The notes: a model not told the origin generated them from the sequence alone. A stretch of 64,000 nt of DNA from Kitasatospora sp. NBC_00315 (GCF_041435095.1 NZ_CP108025.1:6076001-6140000); one strand, 5' to 3'. Counted from the stretch's first letter, positions 1 through 8,449 are shown. Made by a program: numbers and translations.

Positions 1-502
1 CCCGGTTTCTACTGCTGTTGCTGTCGCCACGACGGACATTATGTCGGTCCCTTATTCCGTCTTCACGCCGGGGGGTGTCCCTCGGAGTGTCCGGTGCGTG
101 CGGTATGCCCCCCCGGGGGCCGACGGCGCCCCGAAGCGGTCGGTCGGCGAGGCTATGTCCGTTTTCTGACGGTTGTTCGGTGCGGCATCCGGGCGCCCGG
201 GAGCTTCGAGCACTCCTTTGCCCTGCGTGTCGCGGAGCCCGTCGGCCCTCGCGGCGGCTAGCGGGTCCGCCGTACGGGTGGACTGTGATCGGGAGGGTGA
301 CGCCGCGCCCCCCGAACGGGTGAGGGGCGGGCGGGCCGCCCCGGAGCACAGCGCGGCGGGGAGCGCGAGCGGGGCCCGGTCCGCCCGCCCGCCGGACGCA
401 GTTCGGCGGGATCACGCCGGAGGGGCTCGGGGGCGGGTGATCGGGAGTAGCATCCGGAACAGGTGGACGTGGTCCGGATCACATCTGAGGGAGCAGGGCC
501 CC
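1..502. other. intergenic region upstream of the receiver-like gene
   Basis: No convincing gene is seen in these 502 bases. Short open frames here lack a ribosome site and a coding pattern. A TAGCAT hexamer at about 450-455 could be the -10 of the promoter for the gene starting at 503, and GAGGGAG just before the ATG is its ribosome site. Confidence 0.5.
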
Positions 503-928
503 ATGGCGCACACGACCGACGAGACGCTCACCGTCCTCGTCTACAGCGATGACCGCAACACCCGCGAGCAGGTGCGGACGGCCCTCGGCCGGCGCCCCGC
601 CGCGGATCTCCCCGAGCTCGACTACCTGGAGTGCGCGACCACGCCCGCCGTGCTGCGCGCGCTGGAGAAGGGCGGGGTGGACCTCTGCGTCCTGGACGGC
701 GAGGCCGTGCCGGTCGGCGGTCTGGGCCTGGGCCGCCAGCTCAAGGACGAGATCTACGGCTGCCCGCCCGTCCTGGTGCTGATCGGCCGGCCGCAGGACT
801 CCTGGCTCGCCGCCTGGAGCCGGGCGGACGCCGCGATCTCCCGGCCGGTGGACCCGGTGGCGCTCGCCGAGGCCGCGGCCACCCTGCTCCGCAGCCGTAC
901 CGCGGGCCGGGCCCCGGCCACCCGCTGA
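503..928 (+). CDS. receiver-like (pseudo-receiver) protein, 141 aa
   Basis: A stand-alone protein shaped like a CheY receiver domain with no output domain. Seen: a first beta strand followed by an Asp-Asp pair (TVLVYSDDRNT), a candidate phospho-acceptor strand (LCVLDGEAV), and a C-terminal SRPVDP where active receivers carry a Lys before the Pro. The usual Thr/Ser strand is replaced by VLVLIGRP. The active-site Lys is therefore Arg and the switch Thr is lost, so phosphorylation is doubtful. The ATG at 503 follows GAGGGAG at good spacing; the longer open frame upstream has no ribosome site. It lies before trpD, separated by a large hairpin, so the two need not be cotranscribed. Its role is unknown. 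Confidence 0.8.
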   Translation: MAHTTDETLTVLVYSDDRNTREQVRTALGRRPAADLPELDYLECATTPAVLRALEKGGVDLCVLDGEAVPVGGLGLGRQLKDEIYGCPPVLVLIGRPQDSWLAAWSRADAAISRPVDPVALAEAAATLLRSRTAGRAPATR

Positions 929-946
929 CGCCGGCGCCGCCGCCCG

Positions 947-1020
947 GCCGCCCCCGTCCGCTCCCCTTCTCTCTCCCGCCGTCTCAACAGGAGAGAAGAG
1001 GGGAACGGGCGGGGGCGGCC
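947..1020. terminator. large interrupted hairpin between the receiver-like gene and trpD
   Basis: The arm at 947-974 (ending CTCCCCTTCTCTC) pairs imperfectly with 991-1020 (starting GAGAGAAGAGGGG). The long stem has a loop of about 16 nt. There is no U tract, so it may be a terminator or an mRNA stabiliser for the upstream gene. Confidence 0.5.
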
Positions 1021-1036
1021 GCGAGGCGGCGCTCGA

Positions 1037-1042
1037 TAGGCT
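1037..1042 (+). promoter_or_regulatory. -10 box of trpD promoter (TAGGCT)
   Basis: TAGGCT fits the streptomycete housekeeping -10 (TAGRRT). It lies 54 nt before the trpD start and just after the hairpin. No clear -35 is visible. Confidence 0.45.
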
Positions 1043-1096
1043 GACCTCAAGGTTCCGGAGCTCCTCCGGTGACACCCACGAGAGCTGGAGTCAGCC

Positions 1097-2173
1097 ATGG
1101 TGAACGTGCACCCTGCGAACGGCGGCAACGACCCCGTGCAGGTGGTCCGCGCCTGGCCGGATCTCCTGTCCGCGCTGTTGAGGGGCGAGGACCTCACCCA
1201 GGCCGACACCGCCTGGGCGATGGACTGCATCATGAGCGGCGAGGCGAGCCCCGCCCAGGTGGCCGGCTTCGCGGTGGCCCTGCGGGCCAAGGGCGAGACC
1301 GTGGAGGAGATCTCCGGCATGGTGGACGCGATGTACGCGCACGCCGAGCCGCTGCACATCCCCGGCCCGGCGGTGGACATCGTCGGCACCGGCGGCGACC
1401 GCGCCAAGACCGTCAACATCTCCACCATGTCGGCGATCGTCGCGGCGGCCGCGGGCGCGAAGGTGGTCAAGCACGGCAACCGGGCCGCCTCCTCGGCGAG
1501 CGGGTCCTCGGAGGTGCTGGAGAAGCTGGGCATCAGACTGGACCTCGGTGCGCAGCGGGTCGCGGAGGTGGCCGAGGAGGTGGGCCTGACCTTCTGCTTC
1601 GCGGCCAAGTTCCACCCGGCGATGCGGCACACCGCGCTGGCCCGCCGGGATCTCGGCGTACCGACCGCCTTCAACATCCTCGGCCCGCTGACCAACCCCG
1701 CCAAGGTCACCTCGCACGCCATCGGCTGCTTCGACACCCGGCTGGCCGGGCTGATCGCCGGAGTGCTGGCCCGGCGCGGCGCCACCGCCCTGGTCTTCCG
1801 CGGCGACGACGGCCTGGACGAGCTCACCATCTCCACCACGTCCCGGATCTGGACGGTCAAGGACGGCACCGTCACCGAGAGCACCTTCGACCCGCGCGAG
1901 GTCGGCATCGAGCTGGCCGGCATCGAGTCGCTGCGCGGCGGGGACCCCGAGCACAACGCCGGGGTGGCGCGCCGGCTGCTGGCCGGCGAGCGGGGGCCGG
2001 TGCGCGACGCCGTCCTGCTGAACACCGCGACCGCGCTGGCGGCCCTGGACCTGACCGACGCGCCGCTGGCCGGTCAGCTCGCCGCGGGCATCGAGCGGGC
2101 CGCCGCCGCCATCGACTCCGGCGCGGCGCAGGCGCTGCTGAAGCAGTGGACCGAGGCCACCGCCCGCTCCTGA
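1097..2173 (+). CDS. trpD: anthranilate phosphoribosyltransferase
   Basis: Second step of tryptophan synthesis: transfers phosphoribose from PRPP to anthranilate. The 358-aa length is normal. The PRPP-binding GTGGD is at about residues 97-101, the KHGNR anthranilate-binding segment at about 125-129, and NILGPLTNP follows. The ATG at 1097 has GGAG upstream; longer readings have no support. The gene stands alone, about 25 kb from the anthranilate synthase gene in this window, as is usual in streptomycetes where trp genes are scattered. A short GC-rich stem-loop follows it. Confidence 0.97.
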   Translation: MVNVHPANGGNDPVQVVRAWPDLLSALLRGEDLTQADTAWAMDCIMSGEASPAQVAGFAVALRAKGETVEEISGMVDAMYAHAEPLHIPGPAVDIVGTGGDRAKTVNISTMSAIVAAAAGAKVVKHGNRAASSASGSSEVLEKLGIRLDLGAQRVAEVAEEVGLTFCFAAKFHPAMRHTALARRDLGVPTAFNILGPLTNPAKVTSHAIGCFDTRLAGLIAGVLARRGATALVFRGDDGLDELTISTTSRIWTVKDGTVTESTFDPREVGIELAGIESLRGGDPEHNAGVARRLLAGERGPVRDAVLLNTATALAALDLTDAPLAGQLAAGIERAAAAIDSGAAQALLKQWTEATARS

Positions 2174-2184
2174 ACTCCCTCAAG

Positions 2185-2214
2185 GCCCGGGGTGGTCCGC
2201 GATCCGCCCCGGGC
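2185..2214 (+). terminator. stem-loop after trpD
   Basis: GCCCGGGG at 2185-2192 pairs with CCCCGGGC at 2207-2214 across a 14-nt loop. No U tract follows, as is common for actinobacterial terminators. Confidence 0.5.
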
Positions 2215-2252
2215 TCCGGCGGAGCCGTGCGGTCCGGATGGCGGACACCTGT

Positions 2253-2281
2253 TTGACCACCGGGTGGCTCCTCCGTAGAGT
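2253..2281 (+). promoter_or_regulatory. promoter of the SAM-IV riboswitch transcript
   Basis: TTGACC at 2253-2258 and TAGAGT at 2276-2281 are spaced 17 bp apart, a near-consensus housekeeping promoter. Transcription would begin around 2288, just at the riboswitch 5' end. Confidence 0.75.
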
Positions 2282-2288
2282 CTGGGCC

Positions 2289-2412
2289 AGGTCATGAGTG
2301 GCAGCGACAAGCCCCAGCTTGCTGTCCGGCAACCCTCCGTCCGTGGCGGGGTGCCCTGGGTGAGGACCGGGCTTCGCGGCGATCCGTCCGCGCGGCAAGC
2401 GCGGACCACCGG
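2289..2412 (+). ncRNA. SAM-IV riboswitch
   Basis: The leader contains the actinobacterial SAM-IV core. It starts GGTCATGAGTGGCAGCGACA, passes through CTTGCTGTCCGGCAACCCTC, and closes with GGTGAGGACC, which pairs with the 5' GGTCATGAG to form P1. A GC-rich tail (2375-2405) supplies the extra downstream stem/pseudoknot typical of SAM-IV rather than SAM-I. It should repress the following PLP-enzyme gene when S-adenosylmethionine is abundant. Identification is from conserved primary sequence; no covariance search was run. Confidence 0.88.
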
Positions 2413-2457
2413 CATTTCTGCACTCCCGGGGTCCAGACCTCAGAGGAGTGCATTCCG

Positions 2458-3825
2458 ATGTCCGTGATCTCCACCGAAATCTGCGCCCCGCTCGCCGTCC
2501 TCGGCCACGACGTCCAGGTCCCGCTCGCCAGCGGCGAGAAGGTCGGTTACGCCGCCCTCGACTACGCCGCCAGCTCGCCGGCGCTCCAGCGGGTCTGGGA
2601 CGACGTCGCCGCGTACGCCCCGTACTACGGCAGCGTGCACCGCGGCGCCGGCTACCTCTCGCAGCTCTCCACCGACCTGTTCGAGCAGAGCCGCCGCACC
2701 GTCGAGGAGTTCCTCGACCTGCGCGAGGACGACCAGGTGGTCTTCACCCGCGCCACCACCGACTCGCTGAACCTGCTGGCGGGCGCACTGCCGGCCGGCA
2801 CCCGGATCTTCGTCTTCGAGACCGAGCACCACGCCTCGCTGCTGCCGTGGCGCCGTGAGGGCCTGACGGTCGACTACCTGCGCGCCCCCCGCTCGCACGC
2901 CGAGGCCGTCGCCGCGCTGGACGAGGCGCTGGCCGGCGCGGGCGAGGGCCCGAAGCTGTTCTGCGTCACCGGCGCCTCCAACGTGACCGGCGAGCTGTGG
3001 CCGGTCGCCGAGCTCGCCGCCACCGCCCACCGGCACGGCGCCCGGATCGTCCTGGACGCCGCCCAGCTCGCGCCGCACCACCGGGTCTCGGTCCGTGAGC
3101 TCGACGTGGACTGGGTCGCCTTCTCCGGTCACAAGCTCTACGCCCCGTTCGGCGCCGGCGTGCTGGCCGGGCGCAGCGACTGGCTGGACGCGGCCGAGCC
3201 CTACCTGGCCGGCGGTGGCGCCACCCGGACGGTCGCCCGTGAGGCGGACGGCTCGGTCGCCGTCGAGTGGAACTCCGGCCCGGCCCGGCACGAGGCCGGC
3301 TCCCCGAACGTCATCGGCGCCTACGCCGTCGCCTCGGCCTGCCGGGCGCTGACCGAGGCGGGCTTCGACGCCCTGGAGGCCCGCGAGCAGCAGCTGATCG
3401 GCCGGCTCACGGCCGGGCTGGCCGAGATCCCCGAGGTCAAGGTGCTCAGCCTGTTCGGCGCCGACTCCGCGCGGGTGGGCGTGCTCTCCTTCGTGGTGCA
3501 GGGCTGGAACAGCTCGCACTTCTCCGCCGCGCTCTCCGCCGAGTACGGCATCGGCGTGCGCGACGGCCTGTTCTGCGCCCACCCGCTGGTGCGCACCCTG
3601 CTGGGCGGCGAGGACACGGAGCCGTCCGAGTGCGGTGCGCCCGAGCCGTCCCTGCCCGGCGAGCGCAGCCTGAACGCGATCCGGGTCAGCTTCGGGGCCG
3701 GCACCCCGGACGAGCACCTGGAGCGCTTCCTGACCGCCGTCCGCGAGCTGGTCACGGACGGCGCCGCCTGGAGCTACCGCAGCGAGGGCGGCCGGTGCGT
3801 CGTGGACACCCGCCGGGACGGCTGA
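2458..3825 (+). CDS. class V aminotransferase / cysteine-desulfurase-like PLP enzyme
   Basis: Fold-type I PLP enzyme of 455 aa. Seen: AGTRIFVFETEHHASLLPWR, VLDAAQLAPHH, which carries the PLP-ring Asp, and VAFSGHKLYAPFG with the Schiff-base Lys at residue 226. SGHK is shared by NifS/SufS/CsdA-type desulfurases and isopenicillin-epimerase-like enzymes. The SAM-IV leader points to sulfur metabolism; cysteine desulfurase or lyase activity on a sulfur amino acid is inference. The ATG at 2458 has GAGGAG about 9 nt upstream. The gene is monocistronic and convergent with the gene ending at 3826, which starts directly after its stop codon. Confidence 0.9.
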   Translation: MSVISTEICAPLAVLGHDVQVPLASGEKVGYAALDYAASSPALQRVWDDVAAYAPYYGSVHRGAGYLSQLSTDLFEQSRRTVEEFLDLREDDQVVFTRATTDSLNLLAGALPAGTRIFVFETEHHASLLPWRREGLTVDYLRAPRSHAEAVAALDEALAGAGEGPKLFCVTGASNVTGELWPVAELAATAHRHGARIVLDAAQLAPHHRVSVRELDVDWVAFSGHKLYAPFGAGVLAGRSDWLDAAEPYLAGGGATRTVAREADGSVAVEWNSGPARHEAGSPNVIGAYAVASACRALTEAGFDALEAREQQLIGRLTAGLAEIPEVKVLSLFGADSARVGVLSFVVQGWNSSHFSAALSAEYGIGVRDGLFCAHPLVRTLLGGEDTEPSECGAPEPSLPGERSLNAIRVSFGAGTPDEHLERFLTAVRELVTDGAAWSYRSEGGRCVVDTRRDG

Positions 3826-4107
3826 CTACTCGTCCAGCCCCAGGTCGAAGGCGGCCTCCAGGTCGTGCTGGGAGTACGTGCGGAAGGCGATCTGGGTCTC
3901 GGTGTGCGCCACACCCGGCACCTTGTTGAGCCGGCCGGGGATCACGTCGGCGAGGTCGTCGTGCCGACGCACCCGGACCATCGCCACCAGGTCGTAGCCA
4001 CCGGTCACCGAGTAGACCTCGCTGACGCCCTCGATGGCCGCGATCGCCTCGGCGATCTCGGGGATGCGGTCGACGCTGGTCTTGATCAGGACGATGGCGG
4101 TGATCAC
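3826..4107 (-). CDS. stand-alone Lrp/AsnC ligand-binding (RAM) domain protein
   Basis: 93 aa, consisting almost only of the Lrp/AsnC effector-binding beta-alpha-beta-beta-alpha-beta domain. Seen: ITAIVLIKTSVDRIPEIAEA, VSEVYSVTGGYDLVAMVRV and the Gly-rich ligand turn. No helix-turn-helix precedes it. Such proteins oligomerise and may sense amino acids or partner with full-length Lrp regulators. The GTG at 4107 has AAGGAG at 7 nt spacing. It reads away from the rhomboid gene promoter, and its stop directly abuts the convergent PLP-enzyme gene. Confidence 0.88.
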   Translation of the reverse strand: MITAIVLIKTSVDRIPEIAEAIAAIEGVSEVYSVTGGYDLVAMVRVRRHDDLADVIPGRLNKVPGVAHTETQIAFRTYSQHDLEAAFDLGLDE

Positions 4108-4132
4108 GCTGATGCTCCTTCGTGGGGTGTCG

Positions 4133-4909
4133 TCAGCCTAGCCGCCGGGGGCGGTGGTGGGCGGCCCAGGTGAAGGCGAAGCCCACCGTGAAGCCGATGA
4201 CGTGCACGAGGTACGCCACCCCGGTGCCGCCCGAGCGCACCGACCACCACTGCAGTGCGAACCACAGGCCCAGCACCAGCCAGGCCGGGAAGCGCAGCGG
4301 CAGGAAGAGCAGGACCGGGACGAGCGTGGTGACCCGGGCCCGGGGGTACAGCCGCAGGTACCCGCCGAGGACGGCCGCGATCGCTCCCGAGGCGCCGATC
4401 AGCACCCGGGTCGAGTCCGCCGAGTGCGACTCGGCGAGCGCGTACCCGTACGTGGCGACGGCGCCGGCCACCAGATAGAAGAGGAGGAAGCGGGAGCGTC
4501 CCAGCCGTTCCTCCACCCCGGCGCCGAAGACGTACAGGAACAGCATGTTCCCCAGCAGGTGCAGCCAGCCGGCGTGCACGAACAGGGAGCTGAGCACGGA
4601 GAGGGCCGGCGTCTTGCCGGGGGTGGGAGCGGGCGGGCAGCCGGCCCCGCCCTGCGGCTGCTCGATCCGGTCGGCGGTCAGCGGCCGGTGGTCGAGCAGT
4701 TCGGCCGGAATCGCCCCCCAGCGCTGCTCGTACCGCTGTTCGGCGCAGACCCGGGCCGGGCCGGTGCCGTACAGCGGGTTCAGCCCGGCGGCCGGGCCCA
4801 GCAGGAAGACCAGCACGTTGAGGGCGATCAGGGCATAGGTGACGGCGGGCACGGGCACGGCGGGGCCGCCGTCCTGCGCGCCGGTGTGGTCCAGGACCGG
4901 GATCGCCAT
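4133..4909 (-). CDS. rhomboid-family intramembrane serine protease
   Basis: 258 aa with six or seven hydrophobic segments. The rhomboid catalytic dyad is visible: Ser174 in GASG, and His236 in YLVHVIGF in the last core helix. An Arg-Tyr/Trp motif lies in the first loop region (YEQRWGAIPAEL). It cleaves membrane-anchored substrates within the bilayer; the substrate is unknown. The start is uncertain. MAIPVLDHTG at 4909 matches family N-termini; an in-frame ATG at 4921 and the longer frame to 4996 are alternatives without a better ribosome site. The gene lies 25 nt upstream of the RAM-domain gene on the same strand, so they may be cotranscribed. Confidence 0.88.
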   Translation of the reverse strand: MAIPVLDHTGAQDGGPAVPVPAVTYALIALNVLVFLLGPAAGLNPLYGTGPARVCAEQRYEQRWGAIPAELLDHRPLTADRIEQPQGGAGCPPAPTPGKTPALSVLSSLFVHAGWLHLLGNMLFLYVFGAGVEERLGRSRFLLFYLVAGAVATYGYALAESHSADSTRVLIGASGAIAAVLGGYLRLYPRARVTTLVPVLLFLPLRFPAWLVLGLWFALQWWSVRSGGTGVAYLVHVIGFTVGFAFTWAAHHRPRRLG

Positions 4910-5040
4910 GCCCCGGAGCATTCCTCGGCCCGGCCCCGGCGACACCGCGGCGTACTGCGTGCGGGTGACGGCGGCGGAGCGCCACCGGTGCTCCACGGAG
5001 AGAGATCAGGACCGGTGGCCGGTGCGCGGGACCCAGGCAA

Positions 5041-5046
5041 TAGGCT
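5041..5046 (+). promoter_or_regulatory. -10 box (TAGGCT) for the zinc-ribbon gene
   Basis: TAGGCT matches the housekeeping -10 and lies 93 nt before the ATG at 5140. The -35 is not obvious. Confidence 0.4.
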
Positions 5047-5139
5047 TGGGGCGGGCATTCCCCGCCTCCCGCCGTCGACGCCGGGACACCGGGGGGAGCG
5101 CCTCCCGCCCAGACAGGGAACAGCCGAGAGGACCCCCCG

Positions 5140-5403
5140 ATGACCGTCCCCGCCCTGACCGCAGAGACCCGCTGGCGCTGCACGCTGTGCGGCAACCTGA
5201 CCCGCTTCGACGTCACCCGTTCCGCGAGGGTCGTCGAGTACCTGCACTTCGATCTGGCGGGCGAGTCCAAGGTCGAGGAGACCGAGGTGCTGGCCGAGAC
5301 GGTCGAGTCGGTGCGCTGCCGCTGGTGCAACGCGGTGGACCAGATCGAACTGGTGGACCGGCCGGGTGCCGAGAGCGCCGAGGCCGGCGGCGCGCAGGCC
5401 TGA
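5140..5403 (+). CDS. small zinc-ribbon protein, 87 aa
   Basis: Conserved small protein with two Cys pairs: CTLC near the N-terminus and CRWC near residue 65. They are separated by a beta-rich middle (TRFDVTRSARVVEYLHFDLAGE), forming a likely four-Cys zinc ribbon. The ATG at 5140 has AGAGGA upstream. Family function is not known to me; zinc ribbons of this size often bind nucleic acid or act as ribosome/polymerase-associated factors. A strong hairpin follows. Confidence 0.8.
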   Translation: MTVPALTAETRWRCTLCGNLTRFDVTRSARVVEYLHFDLAGESKVEETEVLAETVESVRCRWCNAVDQIELVDRPGAESAEAGGAQA

Positions 5404-5415
5404 CCCGCGGCCTGG

Positions 5416-5444
5416 CCGGCGGCGCCCGGCCGGGGCGCCGCCGG
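5416..5444 (+). terminator. stem-loop after the zinc-ribbon gene
   Basis: CCGGCGGCGCCC at 5416-5427 pairs perfectly with GGGCGCCGCCGG at 5433-5444 across a 5-nt loop. There is no U tract. Confidence 0.6.
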
Positions 5445-5570
5445 GCCCGGGGGAGTGTGGCGCGGCGCGGTGTGGGGCACGGTAGACGGGACAATTGCAG
5501 AGAGCGGTGAGTTTCGGGGCAGCGGCAGCCGGCCGTGAGCACCCCGCGCGAGAGGATCGGAGCCGAGGAC

Positions 5571-7136
5571 GTGGTGGACGCAGCGAGGGAGCCCGCCGAG
5601 TCGCAGGGGCAGCCGCCCGCTGTGGACACGAGCCCCCCGGACGCGGACGGGGCCGCCCCGGCCGGCGCCCGCGGCGATGCCACGACGGGCACCGGCCACG
5701 CTGCCGCGGGCACCGCTGCCGAGCGGGACGGCCACGAGCGGGACGGCCACGAGCCGGGCGGCCGTGCCACCGGTGACGAGCCGGGCGGGCCGGACGCCGC
5801 CGGGCCGGTGCCCGAGGGCCGTGCACCCGAGCAGCTCGACCGTCCGCTGCCCGAGGGCGTCCGCCGCCGGGTGGTCGGAATCGCCGCCGACGCGCTGGGC
5901 GGCCTGCCCGTCGGCGAGCTGCCGCTGTCGCTGCGTCAGTACGCCAAGTTCACCCCGGCCCGCCGGGCCAAGTACGCCGCCACCGCGCTGGCCGCGGCCC
6001 TGGAGGCGGAGCCTGCCTTCCGGGTGCGGATAGCGGACCGGTTGCGCCTGGGCCAGCCCGACCTGGTCTCCGCGCTGGAGGCGGGCAGCGTACCGGGCGC
6101 GGCCGACCCGATGGACGTCGCCACCGCCGCCTACCTGCTGCGCCCGCCCGGTTGGTCGCGGCTGGTCGCGCAGGCCGGCGAGCAGGCCGAACGGGCCGGC
6201 GCCGAGGGCGCGGTCGCCGAGGCCACCCGGCTGAACGAGAAGCTCCAGGCGGAGCTGGCCGAGGCGCGGGCCGCCGCGCGGGCCGACCTGGACCGCCGCC
6301 GGGCCGAGTCGGAGGGCGTGCGCAGGGAGGCCGAGTCGCTGCGCAAGAAGGCGCGCTCGCTGGAGAGCGACACCCGAAGGGCCCAGGCCGAGGCGCGGAA
6401 GCTGGCCGCCGAGCTGGAGGCGGTCCGGGCCGCCGCCGCCGCGGAGCGCAGCGCCGCCGAGAGCGAGGCGCGCCGGCTGCGGCACCGGATCTCGGAGCTG
6501 GAGACCGCGGTGGAGCAGGGCCGCCGCTCCGCGCGCGAGGGCCGCAGCGTGGAGGACATGCGGCTGCGGCTGCTGCTGGACACCGTGCTCCAGTCGGCCC
6601 AGGGGCTGCAGCGGGAGCTGGCGCTGCCGGTCGCCCAGATCCATCCGGCCGACCTGGTCGAGGCGGTGCAGCCGGCCTCGGCCTCGCCGCACGACGTGGC
6701 CCGGCGGGCGCTGGCGGAGGACGATCCGGCGCTGCTGGACCAGTTGCTGGCGATCCCGCAGGTACATCTGCTGGTGGACGGCTACAACGTGACCAAGACC
6801 GGCTATCCGACCCTGCCGCTGGAGCAGCAGCGGATCCGGCTGCTCGGCGGCCTGGCGATGCTGGCGCAGCGCACCCAGGCGGAGGTCACCTGTGTCTTCG
6901 ACGGCCAGGACCTGGACGTCCCGGTGATCCTGGCGCCGCCGCGCGGGGTCCGGGTGCGGTTCAGCCGTACCGGGGAGACCGCGGACGAGCTGATCCGCCG
7001 CCTGGTGCGGGCGGAGCCGCAGGGGCGTCCGGTGGTGGTGGTCTCCACCGACCGCGAGGTGGCCGACGGGGTGCGCGACGCGGGGGCCCGGCCGGTGGCG
7101 TCGATTCTGCTGCTCAACCGGCTGGCGCGGTCCTGA
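5571..7136 (+). CDS. NYN-domain (PIN-like RNase) protein with coiled coil
   Basis: 521 aa. An acidic Pro/Gly-rich N-terminus is followed by a long coiled coil (about 200-335, Ala/Glu/Arg-rich heptads). The C-terminal NYN/YacP-like nuclease domain starts at HLLVDGYNVTKTGYP. Its conserved acids include the Asp of VDGYN, the CVFDGQD strand and VVSTDREVAD. NYN domains are predicted metal-dependent RNases. The GTG at 5571 is preferred because GGAG lies 8 nt upstream; the frame is open to a GTG at 5535 with a poor ribosome site. It lies in the envelope cluster but nothing shows an envelope role. Confidence 0.88.
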   Translation: MVDAAREPAESQGQPPAVDTSPPDADGAAPAGARGDATTGTGHAAAGTAAERDGHERDGHEPGGRATGDEPGGPDAAGPVPEGRAPEQLDRPLPEGVRRRVVGIAADALGGLPVGELPLSLRQYAKFTPARRAKYAATALAAALEAEPAFRVRIADRLRLGQPDLVSALEAGSVPGAADPMDVATAAYLLRPPGWSRLVAQAGEQAERAGAEGAVAEATRLNEKLQAELAEARAAARADLDRRRAESEGVRREAESLRKKARSLESDTRRAQAEARKLAAELEAVRAAAAAERSAAESEARRLRHRISELETAVEQGRRSAREGRSVEDMRLRLLLDTVLQSAQGLQRELALPVAQIHPADLVEAVQPASASPHDVARRALAEDDPALLDQLLAIPQVHLLVDGYNVTKTGYPTLPLEQQRIRLLGGLAMLAQRTQAEVTCVFDGQDLDVPVILAPPRGVRVRFSRTGETADELIRRLVRAEPQGRPVVVVSTDREVADGVRDAGARPVASILLLNRLARS

Positions 7137-7316
7137 GACGTCCGGCCCCTCGGACCGTCGCGGGGCCGGTGCGCGGGCCCGGCGGGGGCGGGCGGGGGCG
7201 CCCGGAGTGACAGCTGGTCAGCGGCTTGGTGACGCGGGTGTGTGGGTCACGTGAAATCCCCGCCGGAGCTCCAGGTTCATGGTCCCGTGGGAGTGGCGGA
7301 AAGCTCTGATCTTCAC

Positions 7317-7322
7317 TAGGGT
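7317..7322 (+). promoter_or_regulatory. -10 box (TAGGGT) of the first NlpC/P60 gene
   Basis: TAGGGT lies 68 nt before the TTG start, with no good -35 at the expected distance. The same -10 sequence occurs before the second NlpC/P60 gene. No riboswitch-like leader is present here. Confidence 0.45.
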
Positions 7323-7390
7323 CTGGCGTCAAACCTATTTCCGGATACTCACTCGTTCGGGTGAGTCCGCAGAAAGAAGGAGCGGGTCTT

Positions 7391-8419
7391 TTGGCCTCCC
7401 ACCGCCGTCCTAAGCAGCCGAGCCGCGCACGGGTCTCCGTGCTCACCGCTGCGGCGGCGACCGCGGTCGCCCTCTCCGCCCAGATGAGTGCCCACGCCGC
7501 GCCGGCGCCCAAGAAAGAGGACGTCAAGGCGCAGGTCGACCAGCTCAACACGGAGCAGGAGCAGGCGGCGGAGCGGTACAACGGCGCCAAGGAGCGGGCC
7601 GACCAGCTGCGCAAGCAGGCGGACCAGCTGCAGGACCAGGTCGCGCGTGGCCAGGACCAGATGACCCACCTTCAGGCCGGTCTGGCCGAGGTGGCCGGCG
7701 AGCAGTACCGCACCGGGGGCATCGACCCCTCCGTCCAGCTGATGCTCACCTCCGACCCCTCCGGCTACCTGGAGCAGGCGGCCAGCGTCCAGCAGGCCAC
7801 CTCCAGCCAGGCGGACGCGCTCAAGGGCCTCCAGGACCAGCAGCGCCGCCTGGACCAGCAGAAGATCGAGGCCGCCGCCGTCCTCGCCTCGCTGGACGAG
7901 ACCACCAAGGACCTGAACCAGGCCAAGGCGGACGTCAACAAGAAGCTCCAGGAGGCGAACGCGCTGCTGAGCCAGCTCAGCGCCTCCGACCGGGCCTCGA
8001 TCACCCAGGGGGACGGCCGCGCCTCGCGCGACTCCGTCCGGGTCGACCTCTCCGCGCTCCCGCAGGCCGCCGGCTACGCCGGTGTCGCGGTCGCCAAGGC
8101 GATGAGCAAGCAGGGGTCGCCGTACGTCTGGGGCGCCACCGGCCCCAGCACCTTCGACTGCTCGGGCCTGATGGTGTGGGCCTACGGCCAGGCCGGGGTC
8201 TCGCTGCCGCGTACCTCCCAGGAGCAGGGCAACGTCGGCGCCCGGGTCCCCTCGCTCGCGGACGCCCAGCCCGGCGACCTGATCGTCTACGGCAGCGACC
8301 GGCACCACGTGGCGATGTACATCGGCAACGGGCTGGTCGTGCACGCACCGCACACCGGTGACGTGGTGAAGGTGATGAAGGCGGACGCCATGCCGATCAA
8401 CACCATCCGCCGGGTCTGA
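7391..8419 (+). CDS. secreted NlpC/P60 peptidoglycan hydrolase (copy 1)
   Basis: 342 aa. Signal peptide (basic ASHRRPKQPSRAR, hydrophobic core, cut near AHA-AP), then a coiled-coil region (about 45-200, RipA-like) that can occlude the active site, then an NlpC/P60 domain. The catalytic Cys257 is in FDCSGL, His306 in HHVAMYIG, and a third polar His is in VVHAPHTG. It should cleave D-Glu/meso- or LL-DAP stem-peptide bonds during growth or septation. The start is TTG at 7391, because AAGGAG sits 8 nt upstream and the encoded N-terminus matches copy 2; the frame opens earlier at 7361 without a ribosome site. First of three tandem paralogues. Confidence 0.93.
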   Translation: MASHRRPKQPSRARVSVLTAAAATAVALSAQMSAHAAPAPKKEDVKAQVDQLNTEQEQAAERYNGAKERADQLRKQADQLQDQVARGQDQMTHLQAGLAEVAGEQYRTGGIDPSVQLMLTSDPSGYLEQAASVQQATSSQADALKGLQDQQRRLDQQKIEAAAVLASLDETTKDLNQAKADVNKKLQEANALLSQLSASDRASITQGDGRASRDSVRVDLSALPQAAGYAGVAVAKAMSKQGSPYVWGATGPSTFDCSGLMVWAYGQAGVSLPRTSQEQGNVGARVPSLADAQPGDLIVYGSDRHHVAMYIGNGLVVHAPHTGDVVKVMKADAMPINTIRRV

Positions 8420-8429
8420 CGCACCGGGA

Positions 8430-8449
8430 GGCGCCCGGTGCCGGGCGCC
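8430..8449 (+). terminator. stem-loop after NlpC/P60 copy 1
   Basis: GGCGCCCGG and CCGGGCGCC form a 9-bp perfect stem around a 2-nt centre, 11 nt after the stop. Confidence 0.55.

Noticed and set aside
4104..6767. Open frame of 887 codons on the minus strand opposite the zinc-ribbon and NYN genes
   Set aside because: The genes on the plus strand have clear motifs and ribosome sites. This frame has none and also runs through the rhomboid gene in the wrong phase.
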